Source: Phylloscopus collybita (Eukaryota; Chordata; Aves; Passeriformes; Phylloscopidae). From it: a stretch of 64,000 nt of DNA. The notes under the pieces are model-generated. The model ran no database searches. It saw only the letters and a list, made by a program, of their open reading frames with translations, and had not been told where the DNA came from. The DNA is taken from positions 3,782,001-3,846,000 of the forward strand of contig JAJNNQ010000077.1 of NCBI GenBank assembly GCA_027886175.1, in the 5' to 3' direction. This document shows positions 1 to 10,454 of this stretch, piece after piece. Position numbers and translations under genes: made by a program. The stretch's first letter is position 1. Every line of letters begins with the position of its first letter.

Positions 1-336
1 GGAGTAAATCATTCTGATTAAGACCTTTTTGTCTAATCATGATCATAATCAGTCATATCTCTATACACATAAATACTTCTGGTTTGCCATCCTTAATGGT
101 GAGGGACAAAGTTGTACAAAGGTTCAATTCCAGCTGTATAATCCTTTAGGCATAAATCCTTGAGAAAGTCTGGGGCTGTAATTGGATCCAGGCACTGCCA
201 GGATCCTCTCCCAGAAGGAGTTTAGAAAGCCTGGGGGTCCTGGTTTGGGTTCTTTGTGAACCTCGTGACCTAACAGGAGGTCCTCAAATAAACTTTGCCT
301 GAAGCTGCCACTCTGCCCACTCACAGGAACCCCTGT

Positions 337-476
337 GAGTGTCTGGGACATTCCAGCTCTTTGGCAGCCTGGACACACCTGGTGTGTCCCCATGGAGCCC
401 CTGGGAGTGTCTGGGACATCCCAGCTCTTTGGCAGCCTGGACACTCCTGGGATGTCCCCATGGAGCCCCTGGGAGT
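337..476. repeat. 68-bp minisatellite, two units (arm A)
   Basis: GAGTGTCTGGGACATCCCAG recurs at 337, 405 and (partly) 473, exactly 68 bases apart. Because 68 is not a multiple of three, successive units read the same peptide in different frames, which produces spurious open frames on both strands. Confidence 0.9.
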
Positions 477-2839
477 CTCGCTGACCTCGCTGTTCTTTAG
501 GAGCACAGGGATGCCACCACTGGACTCCTGCCACTGCCTGGGACAAATTGGCTCCTTGGCAGGGTACAGACACCTCTGCTGTCACTCTGCAGCCCTGGGA
601 CTGTCACCTCATGACCCTTAGGAAGATGAAGGAGCCCTGGGATGTCACCACAGAGCCCCTGAGTGTGACCAAAGAGATCTTCAGGAGCCCAGAGACCCCT
701 CAGATGCCACCATGGAGCCCCTGTGCCTGCACGTGAACTCACAGCTCATGAGCAGCTGGAAACCCCTGAAATCTCTTCAATCTGCTGTGCTGAGGATGGA
801 TCCCCAGCAACTTGGAGGTTCCCTGATGACTTTTAATTCTCCAGAGACTTGTTCAGTTTTCAGCTCTTCAGTTCAGGAATTCAGTGCCAAACACTCATTA
901 ACATTCCAAAGCACTCTAACAAGAAAAGCCCCTGCGAATTATTTCATTTCAAGTCTTCGATTCTTCTGGGGTGAATTGTACAGTTTTCAGAAGTGTGTTC
1001 AGAGAGAATATAGAATATATATATATATATTTTTTTAAATACAGGGTTTTTTTGTCTTCTTTCGGGTTTTGTTTTCCTGTTTATAGATTAGTATCAGCAA
1101 TCTCCAGTAGATATTGATCCCCAGCATCTCCTAAGCTGCTCTGAATAGATATGAACATCAAGACCCTTCATGGCTGACATTCAATCACACTTTGTCCCTA
1201 TCCCCTCCCCACCATTTCCCTCCTCCAGCCTTCTGGCACTCAGAGCAGCCTTGTGCAAATCTGAGCTTCCTCCACTCCAGGCTGCACCTGCAGCTTTCAG
1301 CTCCTTGGCACCAACTCCCACCTGCTTTCCTTGCAGAAGGAGCTGCCTGAGACACAGAGGGATGTTCATTTCTTGTCAGCCAACAAAGCCAAGGGAAGGC
1401 ACAGCTCCATGAAAAACACAAGTCCAGCCAGTGACACAAAGAGAGGGCAAGATCAGGATTTCTTCTCCTGCCATTGTTCAGTTCCAAGAAATTCCTGGTC
1501 TCTCCTGCTAGTGGGAAAACTTGGACATGTCTTAGAGGTGCTCTCATGACCCAGCTAATGAAGATGTGCTCGTTCACCTCACAAGCTGCAGGTTCCCTAC
1601 AGCCCTGCAGGGCTCCTGTCCCATCTGCTCTGCTCCAGTCTAAAACAGGGACCAGCATTGTCCCAGCATCATTAGAGAGCTGAATTGGAAAGGACCTCAG
1701 CAAGTCAGCAGCCCAAGGTGTCAGAAACTGGATCAGACCAAGAGGTTCCAGGCTTGATTTGGTCTGGATTGGAAAATCCCAAAGGACAGGGATTAGGGGG
1801 CAGCATCTCAGCACCTGGCTGAGCCCATGGGAACAAAGGTTTCCTCCTGTCCTGGCTGAGGTTCCCCTCTTTCAGCCTCTGCTCATTGTCTTTTGTCTCC
1901 CAGCAGGCCCCCGGTGAAGATCCTGGCTTTGTGTTCTCCATCACCTCCTCGGGGGCACTGCCAGGCTGGGATGAGGAGCCCCTCAGCCTTCCCTGCTCAG
2001 GGCTGGACAAGCCCAACTCCCTCAACCTCTCCTGACAGCCCAAGGGCTGCAGCCCCATCTTGGAGCCCTTCTCTGACCCTGCTGCAGCTGCCAGACATCT
2101 TTCCTGCCCTGTGGAACCCAACCCAGGCCACAGTGACCTGGAGAATCCCTGTCCTTGATGTCCTGGTCACACAGCCCAGCCCCTTGTCCCCACGTCAGGC
2201 TCTGGGGTCGACCCTGTGGAACATCCTTTGGTGGAGGCTGTGGCTCCAGGTGCACCAGGGGGATACCAGGGGACAGGGGACCCTTCTGGGCTGTGTCTCT
2301 GTTTTGGGGAAAGCCTGGGAAGGTGCCCCAGGGCAATTGTCCCACACCAGCCCCTGCAACCACCATGGCCAGCACAGGCCTCTCCCCACACCTGCAGGAG
2401 GTTGTTTGTCCCTGCATGGAGGGACACCAAGGGACCAGGCCAGCAGTGCCTGTTTGCTCTGTACTGAGGAGATTTCAGCAGTGCATCCTGTGTGTGTGTG
2501 TGTGGAGATGAAGCAGAGTGAGCACAAACACCATCAGCAGCACTCAGGGCTGGCACAATTCCAGAGGCACAAACAGGGCCTTGAGGCCACTTCACTCTGA
2601 GAGTGAAATCCTTTGGGAAACCACCTGAATTCTTGACTGGGCTGTGCTTAGGGCTGCAGAGAGAAACATCCAGGGCAGGGAGGCTCCAGGGAAACTGCTC
2701 AGCACAGCCAAGGGCTGCCCAGAGAGACCATTGGGGTGGGGGTGTGTGGGGAGAAATCACAGCTGCCTCCCTTCTGAACCACCCCCAGGACCTGGACAGG
2801 GCTGTGCTGTGTTCTGGGCACTGACCTGGAACTGAGGGA
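477..2839. other. Gene-free stretch of arm A
   Basis: No recognisable gene. It holds a TA-rich run at 1013-1040 and a TG microsatellite at about 2489-2504. Long frames on both strands show no known domain and shift frame between copies. Parts recur at 62140-63500 (direct) and at 30930-31430 and 35280-35830 (inverted). Confidence 0.7.
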
Positions 2840-3345
2840 TGTGGAAAAGGCTTTTGGTGTCAGGGCTGTTGAGAAGGCTGGGCAGTGTCACTGGGAGAGC
2901 TCTCTCAAATCCCTTGGAAAGGGCAGAGCCATCCCAGAGGGTCTTGGGAACCTGGGAAAGGCAGACATGGAGCCAGTCTGCAAACAGAGCAGGGAGGGGA
3001 TTTGGGAGAGTCCCAGCCTGGTCAGGCTCAGCAGGGAAGGGGATGTGGCAAATCCTCCTGCAGCCATTCCAGGCACTGGCAGGACAAGGCAGGGATTGCA
3101 GAACCCGCGTGGGAGGGAAAAGAAGGGGATGTTGTGTGCCCAGACTTCAGCCAGGCCTGTGACACGCTCTGCTGTGGTCTCCTAAGAGCCAGACTGGAGA
3201 GAGCTGGGCTGAAGAAATGGAACATGGGCTGGGTGGGAATTTGGCTGAACAGTGAGGGTCAAATATCAAATCCATGGTACAGAGTCCTCTTGGCAGCCAC
3301 TGCCTGGTGACATCCCTCAGTGACCAGCCCTTGACCACCACTGGG
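2840..3345 (+). mobile_element. CR1 LINE reverse-transcriptase fragment
   Basis: The frame around 3128-3310 reads DFSQACDTL and, later, GIWLNSEGQ, degenerate forms of conserved CR1 reverse-transcriptase blocks (the DFSKAFDTV-type motif and the NWL motif). Truncated at both ends and non-functional. It is present in arm A only; the mirror position near 30915 in arm B passes straight from one flank to the other. Confidence 0.75.
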
Positions 3346-4015
3346 GAACATTTCTATTATCTCTACAAGGAAATGAACTTTTAACTCCTTTGTGTATGCT
3401 TCCAAATTGTAGGGAGTCTGTGACCAAAGTCATCCAGCTGATGGTGACTGGAAAACATAATTGGGCATAATTGTGTTTTTCTTCCCTATGGGCAAGATGG
3501 CTGAGTTGAGTCAATTTGTCTTGCCATCAGGTGCCAAACCAAGCCATGAGATAAGGAAGAAAAGTCTTATGCATCAGAATAAAGGCAGTTTAAAAGGGAA
3601 AAACACAAAACCAACAAAAAAATACCCAAAATTCCCCAAAGCAAGACCCACCCACAACAACACAAAAACCCCACAAACAAGCCACCAACAAAAAGCAAAG
3701 GCCACAAACAGAAGAAAAACAAATCCACAGGAAATCTCCTATCAGCAGAAAATATTTAACCATCTTCTGGCAGGAGAGGATTCTTTATGTGTCGGTGATG
3801 TTTTGAAAGAAAAATGGCTCTAAAAATAAACTAATCCTCTACACCCCTTGCCCCCCTGCTTCCTGCAGTTTATTGCTGATCATGGTGTGACATGCAATGG
3901 AACATCCCTTGGGTCAGTCCAGCCCAGCTGTCCCATCCCTGTTCCCTCAGGAACACTTGCCCACCCCAAGCCCATAGGTTGGGGGGTTGCAGACACGCCT
4001 CAGGTGGGGTGAGCG
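3346..4015. other. Gene-free stretch with an A/C-rich tract
   Basis: An AAC-rich tract lies at about 3590-3740 (ACAAAACCAACAAAAAAATA type), with its mirror copy at about 30550-30700. The 120-residue lysine-rich frame through it is a product of base composition. No gene seen. Confidence 0.6.
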
Positions 4016-4535
4016 CTGTGACAAGGGCAGGAGAACAGAACAACATTTACTCTTATCAAGGACAGGAGAACAGAACAGCACAGTCTTGGAAAAATGGATC
4101 AAGGATGTAACTCTGGCAAACAGAAGTCATTCAAAATGCAAGAAAAATGTCAGCTCAGCTCTACAAGTCTGGCAAAACAGAAGGTTTGTAAAATGATAAT
4201 ATTGCCCATTCTCAAAAGTGGGGGTCGAGGAACAGCCACCTAGAAAGGACACTGGATGTTGAAGACAGACCCCAAAGAACCAGATAAGAACTTGTGAGAA
4301 GGGGTTCAACTATGTCAAGTGAATTCAAAGGAAGGGGATAGCTACTGAATGCGTAATCAGTGTGTGGGATCAAAACTCTGTTCATTTGATGCTCAGTGCA
4401 CTCAAATGGAGGAAGGATTGCCCAAGTGACCAGCATGCTGTAATAAAGAATACCTGCTCTCAAATACTCCAAGTTGTGTTCAAAAGTTTCTGTCCAGTGG
4501 ATTTCAGTATCAGTGATGTCTTTGACCCCATTATG
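4016..4535 (+). mobile_element. Probable LTR-like block
   Basis: It starts near TGTGACAAGGGCAGGAGAAC, which is partly duplicated about 40 bases on. AATAAA lies at about 4443, and the block ends before minisatellite sequence resumes. A mirror copy lies at about 28985-29530. Ends are approximate, and the retroviral origin is inferred from the layout only. Confidence 0.4.
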
Positions 4536-4607
4536 CCCCACAGTGTCACAATAGTCCCCTGGTTCCATGAGGCCCTGCTGTAGAACAATGGACGCTTGTT
4601 TCCATTA
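4536..4607. repeat. 37-bp minisatellite, piece cut off by an LTR
   Basis: TCACAATAG and TTCCATGAGGCCCTGC motifs of the 37-bp family. The array continues at 5271 on the other side of the inserted LTR, with ATTA (4604-4607) as the near target-site copy. Confidence 0.75.
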
Positions 4608-5270
4608 TCAAGTAAATAAAGCAGAAAGACTCTCCAACTATCTAAAGTTAGAAAGTGGTATGTTTAATTCAGTACCAGTCAACACAGGGAGTAACCTCCC
4701 AAAGACGTGTGCAAAAATCACAGACCTCTGGCTCTCTCTTTATCTACAAAATCTTACATATTCATGTAATCATTCCACACGTCCATGCATTCTTATTACT
4801 TAACCCTGCCGTTTCTCCTCTTCATTACAAAATGAACTCAAAGTCCTTTCACGCTTGCACAGTCCTTCACTCAAATTGGGTCGGTGGGTTTTTTAAATGG
4901 GTCAGTGGTGCCTTAGGAGGAAGTCAGGAACGTCTTCCTCAAGGTAAACTTCTCACCTTGGTCTCGTTGGCAGGCTCTCTGACCCCTTGGGCATAGTTCA
5001 AGCTCTCCTGCCTGCTTCTGACTGGTTTTGGGGCCCAGGTGCAGCTACAGTTTCTTCATCTTTACAATACCCCATCCTTCCCTCAGAACTTCTACAAACA
5101 CGGCAAAATCAGGAAAATGATATCTTGTCTTCTCATACTAGCTTCATCTGGCAATGATCAACTATCCTACATTGCTTCTACTCTAAACTCTTCATTAATA
5201 TCCATTGCTTCCTGCTTTATACCTTTAGCTAAACACTTAACCCTTTGGATACTTCTAAACCCTTGATTCA
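4608..5270 (-). mobile_element. Solo LTR inserted in the minisatellite (arm A copy)
   Basis: 663 bases read on the minus strand, beginning TGAATCAAGGGTTTAGAAG and flanked by ATTA at 4604-4607 and 5271-5274, a likely 4-bp target duplication. An ATTAAA-type polyadenylation signal is expected near its 3' end. The mirror copy at 28234-28887 has the same flanks, so insertion came before the A/B duplication. The 3' end is decayed (the terminal CA is now GA). A 4-bp duplication fits class I retroviruses; the family is not identified. Confidence 0.7.
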
Positions 5271-7560
5271 ATTAGGGTCTGTCCTGTCAAAATGGCCTCC
5301 TTGGTTCTGCACTGCCACAATACTCTCCTTGGTTCCACAAGGCCTGGGTGTGCCCCAACAGCCCCTTGGTTCCATGACCTGCCATAGGGTCACCACAGCC
5401 TCTTGCATCTGCAGTATCACAATGGACAATTGGTGACAAGCAGCCCCACTGTGTCACAAGGAATATTTGATTCCATGGGGCCCCACAGTGTCACACTGGG
5501 CCCTTCGTTCCACCAGACCTCGTTGTATAACAATGGCCCCTCAGTTCCATGAGGTTTTGTACTGCCAACAATGGTCTCCTTGGTTCTGCAGTATGCAAAT
5601 GGCTGCTTGGTTCCATAAAATTCCTCTGTGTTGCAGTGGTCTCCTTTGTTCCATGAGGCTCTGCAGTGCCACAATGTCCCATAGTGTCCATGAGCATCTT
5701 CCATACTATCAACAATGGCCTTTGTTCCAAGGAGGCTCCACAGTGTCAAAATGGCTCCTTGGATCCATGAGGTTCTGTAGTGTCACCATGATCTCCTTGG
5801 ATCTGCATTGTCACAATGGACAATTGGTTCCTTGGGGCCAACCTGTGTCACAATGGACCCTTGGTTCCATGAAGTTCTATAGTATCTGCATGGCCTCCTT
5901 GGATCCACAGTATCGCTATGGACCATTGGTTCCATGTGGCCCTGCTGTGTCACAATGGCTTCTTGGCTCCATGAAGTCCAACTGTTTCACAAGTGACCCT
6001 TGATTCCATGAGGTTCTGTAGCGTCAAAATGGTCTCCTTGGTTCTGGACTGTAACAATGGACCCTTGGTTCCATGAGATTCCATGATGTCAGTATGGTCT
6101 CCTTGGTTCCACAAGGCCTTGCTGTGTCACAATGGCCACTTGATTCCCTGAGCTTCTGTAGTGTCACCATGGTCTCCTTGGATCTGCATTGCCAAAATGG
6201 ACAATTGGTTTCATGGAACCCTGCTGTGTCACAGTGAAGCCTTAGTGCCTTGAGGTTCTGTAGTTGGACAATGGTCTCTTTGGTTCAACAACACTTTGGA
6301 GTGTAACAATGGCTGCTTGGTTCCCTGAGCTTCCATAGTGTCAACAGTGGTCTCCTTGTTTTTGCAGTGACTAATGAACCCTTGGTTCCATGAGGATTCT
6401 AAATGTCACTGGTTTCCTTGGTTCCAAGTGTCCCTGCTGAGTCACCACAGCCCCTTGGTTCCATGAGTTTCTGTGCTGTCAACAATGGTTCCTTTGTTCT
6501 AGTGAGGCCTTGCTCTGTCACAATGGACCCTGGGTTCCATGAAGTTCTTTGGTGTCACAATGGCCCCTTGGATCCATGAGGTTCCATAGTGTCTCCATGG
6601 TCTCCTCGGATCTGCATTGTCATTATGGACAATTCCTTCCATGCAGTCCCAATGGGTCACAATGTCCCCTTAGTTCCACGAGGCCCTGCTTTGTCCCAAT
6701 GGCCCCTTGGTTCCATAGGTTTTATGCTGTACCAATGGACTCCTTGGTTCTAGGAGTTACCCTGCTTTTAGCAGGGGTTTCTTTGGTTCCAGCAAGGCCC
6801 AGCTGTGCCTCAATGCACCCTTGGTTCCATGAGGCCCTGCTGTGTCACAAGGGACCCTCTATTCCATGAGGCCCGAAAGAGTCACAATGGACCCTTGGGA
6901 CCATGGGGTTCCATCATGTCCCACTGGACTTGTCATTCCATGAGTTTTGGTACTGTCAACAACAGTTTCCTTGGTTCCACAGTGTCACAATGGCCCCTTG
7001 GTTCCATGAGCTTCTTTAGTGTAACATGGTCACCTTGATTCCATGAGGTTCTGCAGTGTCACAAAAGAAACCCTTGTTCCATTAGGCCTCCAAGTTTCAC
7101 AATGTTTGATTCCAGGAGGCACCACAAGGTCACAAGGGACCCTTGGTTCTGTGAGGTTCCATAGCATCCCAATGGTCACCGTGGTTCCATGAGTTTCCTT
7201 AGTGTCACAATGGTCTCCATGGTTCCATCAGGCCCTGCCTTGTCACAATGGTCCCCTGGATTCCAAGGAGGCCCTGCTGTGTCACAAAGGACCCTTGGAT
7301 CCATGAGGTTCTGTGGTGTCACCATGTTCTTCTTGACTCTGCAGTGTAACAATGGACCATTGGTTCTACACGGCCTGGCTGTGTCACAAATGTCTCTTTG
7401 ATTCCATGACTGCCACAACACAGACTTGTTTCTAGGAGATTCCCTACTGTCCCAATTGTCTCCTTGATTCCATGAGCCCCTGCTGTGTCACAATGGAGCC
7501 TCGGTTAAACAAGGCCTTGCAGTGTCTCGGGAGTCTCCTTGGTTCCAGGAGGAACACAAA
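5271..7560. repeat. 37/28-bp minisatellite array (arm A)
   Basis: About 2.3 kb of degenerate units. The full unit is 37 bases (on this strand roughly TCACAATGGACCCTTGGTTC then CATGAGGTTCTGTAGTG). A shorter 28-base form lacks nine bases in the middle. Both types interleave. Open frames of up to 178 codons run through the array but encode only the repeat. Confidence 0.9.
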
Positions 7561-8879
7561 AGCTTTGCATCAACATTGAGCAACGCTTCCTTTACACACC
7601 TGGGAACCCCTGTCTGCATTCCAAAGAAGGGTTCAAGCTGAGGATGGCACCAGCAGCTTCCATCTGCAACAGAGATCCAGGACAGGGACAGAGAATTCAG
7701 CTGAGAGACTCAGAGAATTCTGCTTCCAGAGCTCATTTCTGGTGACACTGTCCCTTGTCGAAAGGTGACATCATTCCAGGCAGCCTGTCCTGAGCATGTG
7801 GTTCCTGAGTGGGCTTTGTTGTTTAGGAAACCTGCTCAGGCTTTTCCATTCTTTCCTCACCAGGAGGAAAACTTTTCCTGGGCCTGTGTGCAGGCAGAGG
7901 CCTGAGGAGAGCAGGTGGGACATGGTGCAATGGGCTGGGACAGGCAGCTGCAGAGCTGAGGGGACAAGGTTGTGCTGCAGGGCACAGGGATGTCAGTGCC
8001 AGGTGGGCAATGTCAGACATGGTGAGGTTGGGGTGAGGAGCAGGTTGTCCAAACAGGGTCAGCCAACAAGGGGCTCATTCTTCTCCATACCCAGACCTTC
8101 TAAAGAAACCTTCAGCATCAAGATAACATGGAGATTGTTTCTATCACCTCTTCAATGAACAAAAAAATTTTAAAATATTCATGTGTTTAAAAAACCAAAA
8201 ATCATGACATGGGACTTCAAATCTCCCTCCTTAATATAACACCAAACTGACTCCAGTAATCTGCACAAGCCTTGGAGGCTCATAGACAATTAAAAGAAGA
8301 TAAGGAGCTCCTGAGGGCTTCCTGTATTTTCATGAGACCCATGGTGAATTTGGGGCTGAGTCCAGGACCCCTAAGCACTGAGAGAAGGCTGAAGAAGCTG
8401 CTGAAGGTGTCAGAAGCAAAACTCCAAGTCCCTTGGAGCATCCCTGGGCCCCAGGGAGGGCAGGGAGTGCCAAAGGCTGCCCAGGAACTGGTGAGAGCAG
8501 CTCCTTGAGGCCAGGATTGCAGGGAGCCCAAGGCTGTGAGCAGGGACTGCAATGCTGAGCAAGGCCTGGGCTGGCTGGAGGGAGCAGAAAGGCCAAGGCC
8601 TGAGCCCAGGCCTGGCACAGCAGGGCCTGTCCCTCGCGGCTGGCTGGGGGCTGTTGGTGGGGCAGGGGGATGGCAGGGGCAGCAAGGACAAATGTCCTAA
8701 AGCTGCAAGGCCTGCCAGCCTGCTCAGGGAGGGGCCAGGCAGAAGCCAAGTGCAGGCTTTCCTGCAAGGAAAGTTCCTTCTGTGGGGCCTGCAGAGGCGC
8801 TGGCAGAGCCCAGGGGACAAAGGCCTGGGTGCCTGTGGCCCTGCCAGCCCTGCCCAGCCCTTGGCCATCTCTCCTACAG
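7561..8879. other. Gene-free stretch between minisatellite and CR1
   Basis: No known gene. Frames of 68 codons (7539-7745) and 120 codons (7796-8158) are preserved in the mirror copy (25761-25967 and 25348-25710), but they show no recognised domain and differ by roughly the background amount. At 8280-8520 there is a relative of the ~150-bp repeat (LGAPLMHLGLSP-like reading), mirrored at 25010-25230. Confidence 0.6.
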
Positions 8880-9190
8880 GTGGGAGTGTGGATCTGCTGG
8901 AGGGCAGGAGGGCTCTGCACAGGGCCCTGGACAGGCTGGATCCAGGGCCCAAATCCAACAATGTCAGCTTGAACAAGACCAAGGGCCGGCTCCTGCACTT
9001 TGGCCACAACAACCCCTGCAGTGCTACAGGCTGGGGACAGAGTGACTGGACAGTGGCCAGGCAGAAAGGGACCTGCAGGGACTGCTGGACAGCAGGCTGG
9101 ACATGATCCAGCAGTGTGCCCAGGGGGCCAAGAAGGCCAATGGCTCCTGGCCTGGATCAGGAATGGTGTGGCCAGCAGGAGCAGAGCTGC
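8880..9190 (+). mobile_element. CR1 LINE ORF2 fragment (after the RT core)
   Basis: The frame reads [12 protein letters not shown] and then RLLHFGHNN, matching the part of CR1 ORF2 that follows the reverse-transcriptase core (RVLHLGHNN-type block). Frameshifts follow and the reading later resumes as AQGAKKANGSWPGSG. Broken and non-functional. Mirror copy at 24255-24620. Confidence 0.8.
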
Positions 9191-9486
9191 TGTGTCACCC
9201 CTGCCTTCCCCCCAGCCCTGCACACAGACATTGCTGCTGCAACTCCAGAGAAGGGAACAAAAGGGGATTTCCACTGAAAACTTTTTTTGGGAGATCTTTT
9301 AGTTCATTTCGAGCCACTGAGAACACAGAAACTCTTTGACACAGTCTGGGTCCACAGCAAAGGTGAAGAGAATCAAACTGAGAAACAGCACAAACAAAGA
9401 CATTTCTTTGCAGATAATTTTGAAAAACTAAGACAGGGAAAAAACAAAAACCCACAACCAAACCAACAAGAACTATAAATATGGCT

Positions 9487-9492
9487 TTTATT
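9487..9492 (-). promoter_or_regulatory. Polyadenylation signal of the 9522 receptor
   Basis: AATAAA on the minus strand, 30 bases after the stop codon. The same signal sits at the same spacing behind the other two receptors, so the 3' ends are conserved. Confidence 0.75.
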
Positions 9493-9521
9493 ACAAGTTA
9501 TTACACAAACTTGCCAGCAGT

Positions 9522-10454
9522 TTAGTGTTTCTGAAATCGTTCAGTGACCAGTTTCCACACTGCAGCTTTGAGCTCCTGGTTCCTCAGGCTGTAGATGAGG
9601 GGGTTCAGGGCTGGAGGCACCACCGAGTACAGAACTGACAGGGACAGATCCAGGGATGGGGAGGAGATGGAGGGGGGCTTCAGGTAGGCAAATGCTGAAG
9701 TGCTGAGGAACAGGGAGAGCACAGCCAGGTGAGGGAGGCAGGTGGAAAAGGCTTTGTGCCGTCCCTGCTCAGAGGGGATCCTCAGCACAGCCCTGAAGAT
9801 CTGCACATAGGAAAAAACAATGAACACAAAACAGCCAAATGATAAAGTGGCACTGAATATAGTAACTCCAACTTTCCTGATGTAGGAGTTGGAGCAGGAG
9901 AGCTTGAGGATCTGGGGCACATCACAGAAGAACTGACCCAGGGCATTGCCATGGCACAGGGGTAGGGAAAATGTGTTGGCTGTGAATAGCAGAGCATTGA
10001 GAAAGCCACTGGCCCAGGCAGCTGCTGCCGTGTGGGCACAAGCTCTGCTGCCCAGGAGGGTCCCGTAGTGCAGGGGTTTGCAGATGGACACGTAGCGGTC
10101 GTAGCACATGATGGTCAGCAGGGAAAGCTCTGCTGTGATAAAGAAGAGAAAAAAAAAGACTTGGGCAGCACATCCTTTGTAGGAGATGTTCCTGGTGTTC
10201 CAGAGGGAATTGTGCATGGCTTTGGGGACAGTGGTGCAGATGCAGCCCAGGTCAGTGAGGGCCAGGTTGAGCAGGAAGAAGAACATGGGGCTGTGCAGGT
10301 GGTGGCCGCAGGCTACGGCGCTGATGATGAGGCCGTTGCCCAGGAGGGCAGCCAGGGAGATGCCCAGGAAGAGGCAGAAGTGCAGGAGCTGCAGCTGCCG
10401 CCTGTCTGCCAATGCCAGCAGGAGGAAGTGCCTGATGGAGCTGCTGTTGCACAT
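9522..10454 (-). CDS. Olfactory receptor, family 14 (gamma-c) type, intact
   Basis: Odorant-binding G-protein-coupled receptor of the plasma membrane of olfactory sensory neurons. The 310-codon single-exon frame has the full family pattern: an N-glycosylation site at Asn3, Gly-Asn of helix 1 at 39-40, HLHSPMFFFL after helix 1 (53-61), Cys95 for the conserved disulfide, MCYDRYVSIC at the end of helix 3 (116-125), KAFSTCLPHL entering helix 6 (234-243) and PALNPLIYSLRN in helix 7 (281-292). The length is normal. The ATG at 10454 is chosen because an ATG 17 bases upstream is out of frame. A polyadenylation signal follows at 9487-9492. Resemblance is to avian predictions named OR14J1-, OR14A16- or OR14C36-like; the exact subfamily and ligand are unknown. 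The gene lies at the inner end of arm A, mirrored by the receptor at 21897. An upstream non-coding exon is likely but not mapped. Confidence 0.95.
   Translation of the reverse strand: MCNSSSIRHFLLLALADRRQLQLLHFCLFLGISLAALLGNGLIISAVACGHHLHSPMFFFLLNLALTDLGCICTTVPKAMHNSLWNTRNISYKGCAAQVFFFLFFITAELSLLTIMCYDRYVSICKPLHYGTLLGSRACAHTAAAAWASGFLNALLFTANTFSLPLCHGNALGQFFCDVPQILKLSCSNSYIRKVGVTIFSATLSFGCFVFIVFSYVQIFRAVLRIPSEQGRHKAFSTCLPHLAVLSLFLSTSAFAYLKPPSISSPSLDLSLSVLYSVVPPALNPLIYSLRNQELKAAVWKLVTERFQKH

Noticed and set aside
3461..3823. 120-codon lysine-rich frame
   Set aside because: Runs through an A/C-rich low-complexity tract; the mirror copy differs in frame and composition explains the peptide.
5467..6003. 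178-codon frame in the minisatellite, and similar frames at 27507-27911 and 48820-49543
   Set aside because: Each encodes only the tandem unit and the phase shifts with unit length; there is no start context or domain.
5271..7560. Regular repeats that could suggest a CRISPR array
   Set aside because: Units are contiguous, degenerate and without unique spacers, and there are no cas genes; the host is a vertebrate.
8330..9274. A 314-codon minus-strand frame and other 150-300 codon frames in GC-rich regions (also 23020-24304, 24504-25388, 51635-52279)
   Set aside because: They overlap each other in several phases, lack known domains, are low in complexity (Pro, Ala, Ser, Gln) and overlie CR1 remnants. 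Base composition explains them.
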